Of a stretch of DNA of 53,423 nt, positions 19,178 through 28,859 are shown piece after piece. Numbering within the stretch: the stretch's first letter is position 1; every line of letters begins with the position of its first letter. The stretch is from an uncultured Clostridium sp. Its GTDB lineage: Bacteria; Bacillota; Clostridia; Clostridiales; Clostridiaceae. The stretch is taken from the NCBI RefSeq assembly GCF_934754925.1, contig NZ_CAKVJA010000018.1, positions 1 to 53,423 of the forward strand, read 5' to 3'. The position numbers were made by a program, and so were the translations under genes. Below the pieces are notes generated by a model that was given only the letters and a program-made list of their open reading frames with translations, was not told where the DNA came from and searched no databases.

Positions 19178-19726
19178 TTATTGTTCCATTTGCTTTCCTA
19201 GGAAAGCGGCTGCAGTTTCTGCTAATTTTAATTGTAAATCGCCAAATTTTTCTCCAGTTTCTTTTGAAACAATAAGTACAGCTCCAATAGCATCTCCTTC
19301 TGTTATTATTGGTGCTATTACTTGGCTTGTATATTCTCCTTGGTCCTCGTCATTATGTAGCGGTATTGTTTTACCTTCTTCTGTTATTATAGAAGCTTTT
19401 CTACCATCCATAATTTCTTCTAGTTCTGAACTTATTTTTCTCTCAAAATAATCTTTTTTTGTTGCTCCACTTACAGATATAAACGCATCTTTGTCCGCAA
19501 TTAAAACAATATGACCAATTGATTGTTGTAAGCTTTCAGCATACTCCTTGGAGAAATCTGTTAATTCCCCAATAGGAGAATATTTTTTTAATATTACCCC
19601 ACCTTCTCTATCTGTAAATATTTCTAATGGATCCCCTTCTCTAATTCTTAAAGTTCTTCTTATTTCTTTTGGTATAACTACTCTTCCTAAATCATCAATA
19701 CGTCTAACTATTCCTGTCGCTTTCAT
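19178..19726 (-). CDS. spoVT: Stage V sporulation regulator SpoVT
   Basis: Forespore transcription factor that adjusts sigma-G-dependent genes. The AbrB/SpoVT swapped-hairpin DNA-binding domain occupies about 1-53 (MKATGIVRRIDDLGRVVIPKEIRRTLRIREG), followed by a GAF-like regulatory domain (about 60-180). The 182-residue length is typical. The ATG has AAGGAGG upstream. In B. subtilis the promoter is sigma-G dependent; I did not find a convincing sigma-G promoter in the 211-bp upstream gap. Confidence 0.96.
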   Translation of the reverse strand: MKATGIVRRIDDLGRVVIPKEIRRTLRIREGDPLEIFTDREGGVILKKYSPIGELTDFSKEYAESLQQSIGHIVLIADKDAFISVSGATKKDYFERKISSELEEIMDGRKASIITEEGKTIPLHNDEDQGEYTSQVIAPIITEGDAIGAVLIVSKETGEKFGDLQLKLAETAAAFLGKQMEQ

Positions 19727-19884
19727 TATTATGAGCTACCTCCTTGATTAGTTTATATAATTAACTGCAGTATTATTATTTGAACTATTAGAAATTTTAT
19801 ACACATATACCCAATATTTATCCTTTCCTATCTATTGAGGAATTCCTTGAAGTCTATGGCAATAAAACAAGAAAATTTTTTAAA

Positions 19885-19930
19885 TATAAAAAAGGTTAAG
19901 CAAAATTTAAAATTTTGCTTAACCTTTTAA
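19885..19930 (-). terminator. Intrinsic terminator after prsA
   Basis: AAAGGTTAAGCAAAATTT is mirrored by its reverse complement to give a long, nearly perfect stem. On the minus strand it ends in TTTTTTATA. It lies within 10 bp of the prsA stop. Confidence 0.92.
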
Positions 19931-19937
19931 TTAAAAA

Positions 19938-20954
19938 TTATAATCTATCCTCATAAGTCTTAACATTTAAATCTTTTTTCCATTGTTCTAATGTTGAATT
20001 ATATACTTCTTTTTGCTTTTCAGTTAGTAAAGTAGATTTAATACTATCTTTAACTTCATCAAATGATTTTACACTATCTTCTGATTGAACACCTTCAACT
20101 TTAATTATATGATAACCAAATGAACTCTTAACTGGTGCTGAAATTTCTCCTTCTTTTAAAGTCTTAAATCCAGCTAAGAAATCTTTATCATAATTTTCTT
20201 TTTCATTTTCAACATATCCTAAATCTTGAGAAACAGGTAGTGTTCCGCTTCCATTATTGTTAGATTCATATTGTGCATATATTTCATCAAATGTAGCTTC
20301 ACCAGAATCAATTTTATTTTTAGCTGATTGTGCTTCTTCTTCAGTCTTAAATAAGATGTGCTTAGCATTTGCCCCAGCTTTAACTGTATACTTATCAATA
20401 TTGTCATTATAATATTGTTCAACTTCTTCATCAGTTACAGTAACATCCTTTATGATAGCTTCTTTAACTTTGTCAGTTTTAACTAAATTTTCTATAAATG
20501 AATTAAATTTTTCATCTGACATTCTATAATATTCCAGAGCTTGTTTTAATCCTTCTTCTCCACCATATGCCTCTGTAAACTTAGCTTTTTCTTGTTCTAT
20601 AGCAGTTGATAATTCTTCATCTGATGGGATATATCCAAGCTCTGTACCCTTAGTTATTAATACTTCATCATTAACTAATTGTTCTAATACTTGCTTTCTA
20701 GCTTTTTTTAATTGTTCTTTTAAGCTATCATCAATATTATTTTCATAATCTTCACCATATGTTTCTGTTAAATAGTCTATATCAGCTTGTAATTCACTAT
20801 TAACATCAGCCATAGTAATTTTATCTCCTCCAACTTTTGCCAAAACTGTTTTTTGTATAGCCTCTGGAGTTTTTTCTATCATTTTACATCCTGTTATTGA
20901 AAAAGCCATTGCAGTAATAGCTGCAGATATTACTATATTTTTTATTTTTCTCAA
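19938..20954 (-). CDS. prsA: Foldase lipoprotein PrsA (parvulin-type peptidyl-prolyl isomerase)
   Basis: An extracytoplasmic chaperone that helps exported proteins fold after secretion. A lipoprotein signal peptide ends in lipobox SITGC with the acylated cysteine at residue 23. The central SurA_N-like helical region (about 35-185) is followed by a parvulin rotamase domain (about 190-300: AKHILFKTEEEAQS, SSFGYHIIKVEGV). The 338-residue length is typical. It lies 85 bp downstream of mfd on the same strand, as often seen in clostridia, and has its own terminator. Confidence 0.93.
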   Translation of the reverse strand: MRKIKNIVISAAITAMAFSITGCKMIEKTPEAIQKTVLAKVGGDKITMADVNSELQADIDYLTETYGEDYENNIDDSLKEQLKKARKQVLEQLVNDEVLITKGTELGYIPSDEELSTAIEQEKAKFTEAYGGEEGLKQALEYYRMSDEKFNSFIENLVKTDKVKEAIIKDVTVTDEEVEQYYNDNIDKYTVKAGANAKHILFKTEEEAQSAKNKIDSGEATFDEIYAQYESNNNGSGTLPVSQDLGYVENEKENYDKDFLAGFKTLKEGEISAPVKSSFGYHIIKVEGVQSEDSVKSFDEVKDSIKSTLLTEKQKEVYNSTLEQWKKDLNVKTYEDRL

Positions 20955-21038
20955 TTTATTTCCCTCACTTTACTTAAATAATAATTTGTTACATAAATTA
21001 GTATATCAGTAATACCCTTTTTATTCAAATTTTACTGT

Positions 21039-24000
21039 CTATTTTTTACGTGAATTTTCAATTAATTCCTTAAGAAGCTCTTTATAAAAATTCAACATTT
21101 CCTCTCTCTTTATAGTGTTAATTCTTACAGCAAAAAATGGCGTTTCTCCAAAATATAAAACTACATTATCTTTATATTTACTTAAAAGGACCCTATATAC
21201 TTTATTAACATTTTTAAATCCTTTCTGGAATTTAAATCTTATTTCTTTTTGATTTTCTTTTATCTCTTCAATTAAAAGTATCTTAGCTAAACTCTTAATA
21301 TATGCTATATCCATTAAATTATAAACGGCTTCTGGAATACTAGAGTATCTATCCTCTAATTCTTCTTTTATCTCAGTATAATCATCCATATTTTCAATTG
21401 CTGCTATCTTCTTATAAACCTCTATTTTTTGTATTTCATCTTCAATATATGAAGATGGAATATATGCATCCATTTTTATATCAACAGTAGTTTCAATAGG
21501 CTCTTGCTCTATTTCACCTTTGATTAACTTAACAGTATCTTCTAACATTCTACAGTATAAATCATATCCTATAGCAGCCATATGTCCATGTTGAGATGAG
21601 CCCATCATATTTCCCGCTCCTCTTATTTCTAAATCTCTCATGGCTATTTTAAATCCAGAACCAAGCTCTGTAAAATCTTTTAAAGCTTTTAATCTCTTTT
21701 CAGCAACTTCAGTTAATACCTTATCTTTAGTATACATAAAGTAAGCATAAGCTATTTTATTAGAACGTCCAACTCTTCCTCTTAATTGGTATAATTGAGA
21801 TAGTCCCATTTTATCTGCATTATTTACTATCATTGTATTTACATTAGGTATATCAATACCTGTTTCTATAATAGTTGTACATACTAAAACGTCATATTCC
21901 TTTTTCATAAAATTAATCATTTCAGCTTCTAATTCTTTCTCTGTCATCTGTCCATGAATAACTCCAACTTTGCATTCAGGAACTAACTCTCTTATATAAT
22001 TTGCTATACTTTGTATACTTTCTACTCTATTATAAACAAAATAAACTTGACCATCTCTTCCAACTTCTCTTAAAATTGCATCTCTAACAAGCTGATCATT
22101 TTGTTCTACAACATATGTTTGAATAGGATATCTTTCCTCAGGTGGGGTTTCTATAACTGATATGTCCCTCACACCTGTAAGTGACATATGAAGTGTTCTT
22201 GGAATTGGTGTTGCGCTTAATGTAAGTACATCTACATTTTTCTTTAAAGATTTTATTTTTTCCTTTTGAGCAACTCCAAATCTTTGTTCCTCATCTACTA
22301 TAAGCAATCCTAAATCCTTAAATGCAATATCCTTTGATACTAATCTATGAGTTCCTATTAATATATCTACATTTCCTTCTTTTAAAGCCTGTAAAGTAGC
22401 CTTTTGTTGCTTAGCAGTTCTAAATCTGCTAATCATATCTATCTTAACTGGGAAATCAGAAAACCTCTTTTTTAAATTTTTATAATGTTGCTCAGCCAAT
22501 ATAGTTGTTGGAACAAGAAATGCAACTTGCTTTCCATCCATAACAGCTTTAAAAGCAGCTCTTATAGCTACCTCTGTTTTACCATAACCAACATCTCCAC
22601 AAAGTAATCTGTCCATTGGCTTATCTGATTCCATATCATGCTTTATTTCTTCTAATGATGATAATTGGTCAGGAGTTTCTTCATATGGGAACTCATCTTC
22701 AAATTGCCTTTGCCACTCTGTATCCTTAGAATATTTATACCCTTTTAATGCAGCCCTTGCCGCATATAATTTCACTAAATCTTCAGCAATTTCATTTATT
22801 GATTTTCTAACTTTAGCTTTAGCCTTTTGCCATTCATTTCCACCTAATTTATTAATCTTAGGAGTCTTTCCTTCACTTCCTATATATTTTTGAACTAAAT
22901 CTAACTGATCCACCGGAACATAAAGCTTATCTCCCTTATCATATACGATATCCAAGTAATCTCTCGTATTACCAGCTATATCAATTTGCTTAATTCCTTT
23001 AAATACACCTATACCATGATTTGCATGTACTACATAATCGCCCGGCTTTAATTCTGCAAAGCTAGTTATCTTTCCTACACCTTTTTTCTTACTTGTCTTT
23101 TTAGGTAGGGATTTTTTAGCCTCACCAAATACCTCTTTATCAGATATTACACATACTTTTAAATCAGGATACTCAAATCCCTTAATTAAATTCCCAAATG
23201 TAACTACCGCTTGACCTAACTCAATACTATCTACTTCATCCTTATAAACACTTTCAACTTCCCTATCTCTAAGTGTTTTTACTAATCTTTCTCCCCTAGT
23301 TCTAGTACCAGCTAATATTAAAGTTCTAAATCCACTTGCTTTTCTTGATTTTATATCTTCGATAAGTAAATCTAACTGTCCATTATAATTATTTGATGTA
23401 ATTTGGTTTAGCTCTATACTAGTTACTGGGAATAGTATATCTGTTCTTGTATCAAATGTATTCAATGTTATAACATTAGCTTTTTCTAATTTAATTAATA
23501 ACTCTTCTTTGTCTATTAACAATTTATTTTGAGAAGGTAATATATCACCCCTTTGAAGAAATGCTAAATAGTTTTCGTTAAATTCATAATATATACTTTC
23601 AACTTTTCCTTGGCATCTCTTTAAGTCATCAATTATAAATGTATATCCCTCTAAATAATCAAAAAATGATTCCATTTCTTTATAAAAGAAAGGTAAATAA
23701 CTATCAACAGTTTCAAATGTTGAAGTTTCATTCAACATTTCTAAATTTTTATTAACTATTCCTCTTATCTTGTCAATTTGTTCATTATTTTTCTTATTTG
23801 ATTTTTCAATTATTGAATCAAGTTCAGCAATTATTTTATCATTTGCACTTTTTTTGGCTTCTTCATCTACTATTACTTCTTTTGCTGGAAAAATCTCCAT
23901 AAATTCAACTTTTTCGATACTTCTTTGAGATTCTATATTAAAAGTTCTAATAGAATCTATTTCATCACCAAAAAGCTCAATTCTATATGGATAAACAGCT

Positions 24001-24563
24001 GTAGGAGGGAAAACATCTAGTATCCCTCCTCTAAATGAAAACTCACCCTTACCTTCTACTACTTCAACTCTTTCATAGCCACACTCAATTAATCTTTTGG
24101 AAGTGTCTTTTAAATCTACCTCGTCCCCACTTTTTATACCAATACTATACTTTAAGTATTTTTCTCTAGGTGTATATAATGCAGTCAGTGCATCAATTGA
24201 TGTAACTATTATCTTTTTACTTTTATTATTGAGTATCTCTTTTATTACCTTTAACCTTGCCCATCTAAGATCTCCTGAAACTGCATCAACATTGTAAAAC
24301 ACAACTTCTCTTATTGGTAAAAAATATACATTAGTAGAGTAAAGACTTAGATCCTCATATAGATTTTTAGCCTCAATCTCATTATGTGTTACCACAACTA
24401 AAGAATTATCTATTTCATTAAATACTCCATCTATTACATAGCTTTTTCCAGAATCCGATAAACCAGATATATTTATTGGAAACCTTTTATTTTTTATACT
24501 ATTTATAGTTGTAATAAACTTATCATTTTCCTGTAAGGGTTGTAATAGCCCTTGTAATCTCAT
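21039..24563 (-). CDS. mfd: Transcription-repair coupling factor Mfd
   Basis: Removes RNA polymerase stalled at DNA lesions and recruits UvrA. At 1174 residues it is full length. The N-terminal UvrB-like modules include the degenerate helicase motif region (ISGLSDSGKSYVIDGV). The polymerase-interaction domain near 490-560 contains PGDYVVHANHGIGVFKGI. The translocase has Walker A LLCGDVGYGKTEVAIRAAF, the DEEQ box IVDEEQRFGV and LSATPIPRTLHM. The C-terminal TRCF domain closes the protein. The frame is open to 24578, but the ATG at 24563 has GGAGGGTGATAAG in front and is the likely start. It lies 24 bp after pth, probably in one operon. Confidence 0.97.
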   Translation of the reverse strand: MRLQGLLQPLQENDKFITTINSIKNKRFPINISGLSDSGKSYVIDGVFNEIDNSLVVVTHNEIEAKNLYEDLSLYSTNVYFLPIREVVFYNVDAVSGDLRWARLKVIKEILNNKSKKIIVTSIDALTALYTPREKYLKYSIGIKSGDEVDLKDTSKRLIECGYERVEVVEGKGEFSFRGGILDVFPPTAVYPYRIELFGDEIDSIRTFNIESQRSIEKVEFMEIFPAKEVIVDEEAKKSANDKIIAELDSIIEKSNKKNNEQIDKIRGIVNKNLEMLNETSTFETVDSYLPFFYKEMESFFDYLEGYTFIIDDLKRCQGKVESIYYEFNENYLAFLQRGDILPSQNKLLIDKEELLIKLEKANVITLNTFDTRTDILFPVTSIELNQITSNNYNGQLDLLIEDIKSRKASGFRTLILAGTRTRGERLVKTLRDREVESVYKDEVDSIELGQAVVTFGNLIKGFEYPDLKVCVISDKEVFGEAKKSLPKKTSKKKGVGKITSFAELKPGDYVVHANHGIGVFKGIKQIDIAGNTRDYLDIVYDKGDKLYVPVDQLDLVQKYIGSEGKTPKINKLGGNEWQKAKAKVRKSINEIAEDLVKLYAARAALKGYKYSKDTEWQRQFEDEFPYEETPDQLSSLEEIKHDMESDKPMDRLLCGDVGYGKTEVAIRAAFKAVMDGKQVAFLVPTTILAEQHYKNLKKRFSDFPVKIDMISRFRTAKQQKATLQALKEGNVDILIGTHRLVSKDIAFKDLGLLIVDEEQRFGVAQKEKIKSLKKNVDVLTLSATPIPRTLHMSLTGVRDISVIETPPEERYPIQTYVVEQNDQLVRDAILREVGRDGQVYFVYNRVESIQSIANYIRELVPECKVGVIHGQMTEKELEAEMINFMKKEYDVLVCTTIIETGIDIPNVNTMIVNNADKMGLSQLYQLRGRVGRSNKIAYAYFMYTKDKVLTEVAEKRLKALKDFTELGSGFKIAMRDLEIRGAGNMMGSSQHGHMAAIGYDLYCRMLEDTVKLIKGEIEQEPIETTVDIKMDAYIPSSYIEDEIQKIEVYKKIAAIENMDDYTEIKEELEDRYSSIPEAVYNLMDIAYIKSLAKILLIEEIKENQKEIRFKFQKGFKNVNKVYRVLLSKYKDNVVLYFGETPFFAVRINTIKREEMLNFYKELLKELIENSRKK

Positions 24564-24587
24564 CTTATCACCCTCCATAACTTCTCT

Positions 24588-25163
24588 TTAAATTTCTTTG
24601 CATGCATTAAATCCATTTAGTTTATTCATCGCCTCTTTAGTATCCGTATTTACTATTATACTTACTGCCTCACTAGAAGCTTTTATCGTTTCTCTTAAAA
24701 TTTCAATCTCATCTTCACTAAATTTCCCCAATACATGTGAAACTAAATTTCCCTTTGGCGCTCCTACACCTATTTTAACTCTTGGAAACACATCAGTTCC
24801 TAAGTTAGCTATGATACTTTTTATTCCATTATGTCCACCATGGCTACCCTTTTCTCTTATTCTTAATCTTCCCACTTCTAAGCTAATATCATCATAAATT
24901 ACAATTACTTCTTCATTAGATATTTTATAGAAGTTAATTACTTCCCTAATACTTTCTCCACTTAAGTTCATATATGTAGTTGGCTTTAATAAAATTACCT
25001 TCTTTCCGTTTATAAATCCTTCACCAAACACACCTTTAAATTTTATCCTATTTAATTCTATATTATACTTATCAGCAATATAATCTACTGCTGCAAATCC
25101 TATATTATGTCTTGTACCATCATATTCTTTTCCTGGATTTCCTAATCCAACTATTAAAAACAT
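24588..25163 (-). CDS. pth: Peptidyl-tRNA hydrolase
   Basis: Recycles peptidyl-tRNA released from ribosomes. The 191-residue protein has the N-terminal motif IVGLGNPGKEYDGTRHNIGF, in which the conserved His is catalytic, then LLKPTTYMNLSGES, IYDDISLEVG and GSHGGHNGIKSI. It is the first gene of pth-mfd, the conserved Firmicutes pair. A ribosome binding site (AGGAATAAAGA) precedes the ATG. About 220 bp of AT-rich non-coding sequence lie upstream and should carry the promoter. Confidence 0.97.
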   Translation of the reverse strand: MFLIVGLGNPGKEYDGTRHNIGFAAVDYIADKYNIELNRIKFKGVFGEGFINGKKVILLKPTTYMNLSGESIREVINFYKISNEEVIVIYDDISLEVGRLRIREKGSHGGHNGIKSIIANLGTDVFPRVKIGVGAPKGNLVSHVLGKFSEDEIEILRETIKASSEAVSIIVNTDTKEAMNKLNGFNACKEI

Positions 25164-25336
25164 TCTTTATTCCTCCGTTACTTTTAAAGTGACCATTTTA
25201 TATTATACCATTTTTTTCAATAATAAAAGTTTTTTATTATTATATATTGTTAAACACATTATTTATTTTCATTCCTAGCTACAAACTATAATAAACAAAT
25301 AAAAAATTCTCACTTATAAAACATATTACTTATTTT

Positions 25337-25382
25337 AAAATAAAAATTTAGACCAACTCTTAATCAGAATCAGTCTAAACTC
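25337..25382 (-). terminator. Probable terminator after the HtrA-like gene
   Basis: TTTAGAC and GTCTAAA form a stem around a 19-nt internal part, followed on the minus strand by TTTTTATTTTA. It ends just before the stop codon of the HtrA-like gene. Confidence 0.7.
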
Positions 25383-25384
25383 AT

Positions 25385-26521
25385 TTATTTTAGCATTTTA
25401 ATATCTATACTCTTCATTTCTCCATCACTTAAAATCTTACAATGTAGTATATCATCTTTTTTCTTATCTTGTAACAATTGTATTAGCTCATCAGCATTAA
25501 CAACTTCATATCCATCTATGTCTATAATAATGTCTGTTGGTTTAACTCCAGCCAAATAGGCATTCCCATATTTATCGAGTTCCTGTATATAAAATCCGGC
25601 GAAATCCCTTGCTTCATCCGTTACTACTCCACCTTCAATTATTCCTAAAATTCTTTTAAATGCATTGGTTGAATTAATCATATCCTGAAGCTCTTCCATC
25701 TGTATTCCATAATAAAGTCCATCTTCATTTCGTTCATTAGTAATAGTTAAATCAGCAATTCCAACTAATTCTCCTTTAGAGTTACAAATTGCACCCCCTG
25801 TATTTTTTTCATTTATAAGTGCATTTATTTGTAAAAGTGATTGACTTTTTCCTTCACCTATATTTAGCTTTTCGTTTCTTGATGTTATAATTCCTGGAAT
25901 TGAACTTCCTATATATTCATCTCCTATAGCGTTTCCTAATACAACTATTCCTTGCCCTTCTCTTATACTATCAGAATCTGCTATTTTTATTGCTTGTAAT
26001 TCTCCATCAAATTCTATTTTTATTATCGCTAAATTTCTATCTTCATTTTCAACTAATATATTTGCTTCTATTGGCATTGCAGCTGCTGATGATAACTTTA
26101 CATATATATTACTTTTATCCTTAATTGCAGAATAATTTGTTAATATTATTCCACTAGACTCTATTATAACTCCTGTTGCATTTCCCTCAAAGTACTCATC
26201 TTCAGTAAGCTTTTCTTTTGAATCACTTATACTAACTAATGATTGGGATACTTCTTTTATAACTTTTGTGTAATCTAATATCACCATATCTGCACTTTCT
26301 TTAATTTCCTTAATTTGCTGAATGGCCCCACCATACTTATTTTTAATGCTTATATTAGCTATAATTGATCCTAAAAATCCTGCTATGGCCACATATAAAA
26401 TCACCTTAACGCCCAATTTAACCCTTGTCCTAGTACTGTTTTTCTTTTCAAAAATTATATTAGATATCCTATCTTGTGGAGTATTTGATATTCTTCTCTT
26501 TATATATTCTTTATTATTCAT
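25385..26521 (-). CDS. Membrane-anchored HtrA-like protein lacking the catalytic triad (pseudoprotease)
   Basis: The protein has the layout of HtrA/DegP S1C proteases: cytoplasmic N-terminus, one membrane helix (about 37-58), trypsin-like domain (about 115-280) and a C-terminal PDZ domain (about 295-378). All three catalytic positions are changed. The TNNHVV His site reads TNYSAI (Ser131), the SDLAL Asp site reads RNLAI (Asn163), and the GNSGG Ser site reads KNTGG (Thr241). Proteolysis is therefore unlikely, while ligand binding by PDZ or protease fold may persist. The ATG at 26521 follows GGAGG; the frame is open two codons further. It lies 97 bp downstream of a sensor kinase gene on the same strand, suggesting a shared transcript or function. 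Confidence 0.82.
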   Translation of the reverse strand: MNNKEYIKRRISNTPQDRISNIIFEKKNSTRTRVKLGVKVILYVAIAGFLGSIIANISIKNKYGGAIQQIKEIKESADMVILDYTKVIKEVSQSLVSISDSKEKLTEDEYFEGNATGVIIESSGIILTNYSAIKDKSNIYVKLSSAAAMPIEANILVENEDRNLAIIKIEFDGELQAIKIADSDSIREGQGIVVLGNAIGDEYIGSSIPGIITSRNEKLNIGEGKSQSLLQINALINEKNTGGAICNSKGELVGIADLTITNERNEDGLYYGIQMEELQDMINSTNAFKRILGIIEGGVVTDEARDFAGFYIQELDKYGNAYLAGVKPTDIIIDIDGYEVVNADELIQLLQDKKKDDILHCKILSDGEMKSIDIKMLK

Positions 26522-26624
26522 ATCCACCTCCGACTATTGAAATATTGCATCCCTAAACTAACCTCAATATTTCTACATCACATAGTAAAATCTAACTTTA
26601 AATATTAAATTATAGTATATTCTT

Positions 26625-28034
26625 TTAGTTATTTCGTTGTAATGTAAATATAAATCTTACACCCTTATCTTCTACATTTTCCACCCATATGTCTTGATTA
26701 TGTTGAGATAGTATTAATCTTACTATAGGTAAACCCAATCCTGTACTAATTTTATTAGTTCTTGATTTATCACTTTTATAAAACCTATCCCAAATATGAT
26801 TTAAATCATGTTCTGAAAGAATATCCCCTGAATTAAATATACTTACAAATATTTTTTCACCTTTTGTTGATATATTTATCTCTATTTGTCCGTTATCCTC
26901 ACTATATTTAATCGCATTTTCAAATAAGTTTGTAATAACTTGAAGTATTCTATCTCTATCGCCTATTGCAAAACATCGTTTCTCATGAAATATTGCTTTA
27001 ACATTTAATCCCTTTGCCTGTATCTTATTTTCTAAGTTTAATATACACAGACTTACCGTTTGATTAATGTCAAACTCAGAAATATGTAAATTAAACTTTC
27101 CTGATTCCATAGCAGAGATATCTAATAAATCATTAACAAGTCTAGCTAATCTATCTATTTCATCATAAGCTATTTTTAAATAATAATTTTCTTTATCTCT
27201 AGGAATAACTCCATCTAATATTCCTCCAATAAAACCCTTTATTGAAGTTATAGGAGAGCGTAACTCATGAGAAACATTTGAAATAAACTCTTTTCTAATA
27301 TTATCAGACTCCTCAATAGATTGTGCCATTCTATTGAAAGATTGTGCTAGTTCTCCAATCTCATTTTTTCCAACAACTTTTACTCTTTCTTGTACATCAC
27401 CCTTTGCTAATCTTTTTGCAGAATTGTTAATCTTCTCTATAGGCTCTACTACTAATAATTGAGCAAAATACTTTACAATTCCTCCTGCTACTATTACTGC
27501 TAATACAATAGATATCCATATTATAATTACTGTCCGCTTTTCATTCACAGGGTCATTTTCAATCATTATTATATAGCCATCTAATTGATTATTTGAGTAA
27601 ATAGGCTTAATAAACGCCGATACTTTCGAACTATTTGTATTATCTATTGAAATTTTTTTATAAATAATTTCTCCATTAGTAGGCATTTTTGTGCTACTTA
27701 TGTCTATGTTAGTATATTTAAATTCACTATATTCACTATTTGATACCATATAGACATACCCTAATCTATCTACTACTATTCCATCCATATCATTAGTTAA
27801 ACAGGCTATCTTTAATAATCTATTAACTTCATCATAAGTATCCTCTTGGTATTTTAAATAACTACCTACTGCTTCTGAAACAACATCTAATTGCTTATTT
27901 AAAGTGTGTATAAGCTCATCATGGTTAATTCTATAAAATCCTATAGTTAATACTAATCCAACAAGTATTAATAATCCGCCTGTTATTGAAGAAAAAGTAA
28001 TTATTAACTTTCTTACTATACTATTCTTCTTCAC
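26625..28034 (-). CDS. Two-component sensor histidine kinase
   Basis: A membrane sensor kinase of 469 residues. Two membrane helices (about 11-33 and 168-190) flank an extracytoplasmic sensor of about 130 residues. Then come HAMP (about 190-240), HisKA with the phospho-acceptor in FISNVSHELRSPITSIKGF, and HATPase_c with N-box NLFENAIKYS and G-box TGLGLPIVRLIL. It starts at a GTG directly abutting the regulator stop codon, so translation is coupled. The architecture is PhoR/WalK/ResE-like. The signal is unknown. The HtrA-like gene downstream could be a target or a partner. Confidence 0.92.
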   Translation of the reverse strand: MKKNSIVRKLIITFSSITGGLLILVGLVLTIGFYRINHDELIHTLNKQLDVVSEAVGSYLKYQEDTYDEVNRLLKIACLTNDMDGIVVDRLGYVYMVSNSEYSEFKYTNIDISSTKMPTNGEIIYKKISIDNTNSSKVSAFIKPIYSNNQLDGYIIMIENDPVNEKRTVIIIWISIVLAVIVAGGIVKYFAQLLVVEPIEKINNSAKRLAKGDVQERVKVVGKNEIGELAQSFNRMAQSIEESDNIRKEFISNVSHELRSPITSIKGFIGGILDGVIPRDKENYYLKIAYDEIDRLARLVNDLLDISAMESGKFNLHISEFDINQTVSLCILNLENKIQAKGLNVKAIFHEKRCFAIGDRDRILQVITNLFENAIKYSEDNGQIEINISTKGEKIFVSIFNSGDILSEHDLNHIWDRFYKSDKSRTNKISTGLGLPIVRLILSQHNQDIWVENVEDKGVRFIFTLQRNN

Positions 28035-28721
28035 CTATCTCACCTCAAACTTATAACCAACTCCCCATACTGTTTGAAGTTCCCACTTTTCTCCGCCTTT
28101 AACTTTTTCTCTTAACCTTTTTATATGAACATCAACCGTTCTTGAATCTCCTGGATAATCATAGCCCCATACTTCATACATAAGTTGTTCTCTAGTAAAA
28201 ACCTTATTAGGATTACTAGCCATAAAATGAAGTAATTCTAATTCTTTAGGTGCTAATTTCACAATACCATCTTTATATGTTACCTCATATGCTCCGATAT
28301 CAATTGTTAAGTCTGAATATCTTATTATATCCTTTGATTGATTATCAACTGCATATCTTCTTGTTACAGCTTTAACTCTTGCTAATAATTCCTTAGGATC
28401 AAAGGGTTTAACCATATAATCATCAGCACCCAATTCTAATGCAAGTACCTTGTCGAAAACCTCCCCTTTAGCTGTTAGCATTATTACTGGAATATCACTA
28501 CTTTTTCGTATATGCTTTAGAACCTCTATTCCATCTCTTCCTGGTAACATCACATCTAATATTACTAAACCAATATCTTCTGTTGATACTATATTGCACG
28601 CATCATTTCCATTAAAACATTTTTTTGTGCTATATCCACCACTTTTTAAATACATATCTATAAGTTCGTTAATATGAGCATCATCATCTACAATTAAAAC
28701 TTTTCCCAGTTTATCTTCCAT
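28035..28721 (-). CDS. OmpR/PhoB-family response regulator
   Basis: A 228-residue response regulator. The receiver domain (about 8-120) has the acidic pair VDDD, the phospho-acceptor Asp in LVILDVMLPG, the conserved Thr in VIMLTAKG and the Lys in DYMVKPFDP. The C-terminal winged-helix DNA-binding domain (about 133-226) contains LAPKELELLHFMASNPNKVFTREQL and TVDVHIKRLREKV. It is the first gene of the pair with the kinase at 26625-28034. The ATG has AAGGTG upstream. The regulon cannot be inferred. Confidence 0.95.
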   Translation of the reverse strand: MEDKLGKVLIVDDDAHINELIDMYLKSGGYSTKKCFNGNDACNIVSTEDIGLVILDVMLPGRDGIEVLKHIRKSSDIPVIMLTAKGEVFDKVLALELGADDYMVKPFDPKELLARVKAVTRRYAVDNQSKDIIRYSDLTIDIGAYEVTYKDGIVKLAPKELELLHFMASNPNKVFTREQLMYEVWGYDYPGDSRTVDVHIKRLREKVKGGEKWELQTVWGVGYKFEVR

Positions 28722-28811
28722 CTTTTATTCACCTTCCTTATTTACTATTTTATACTATATTTAAATAAACAATAATAAAGTTTTTATAAAATTTACATTT
28801 GTAACACAATA

Positions 28812-28852
28812 TTTAAAAACATAAAAATAGACTGCTACCCATGTAGCAGTCA
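28812..28852 (-). terminator. Intrinsic terminator after prs
   Basis: GACTGCTAC and GTAGCAGTC form a perfect 9-bp stem with a CCAT loop, followed on the minus strand by TATTTTTATGTTTTT. It lies 8 bp beyond the prs stop. Confidence 0.93.
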
Positions 28853-28859
28853 CAAATTA

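Noticed and set aside
20219..20431. Minus-strand 70-codon frame inside prsA
   Set aside because: It lies wholly within the prsA rotamase region in another frame and is low complexity.
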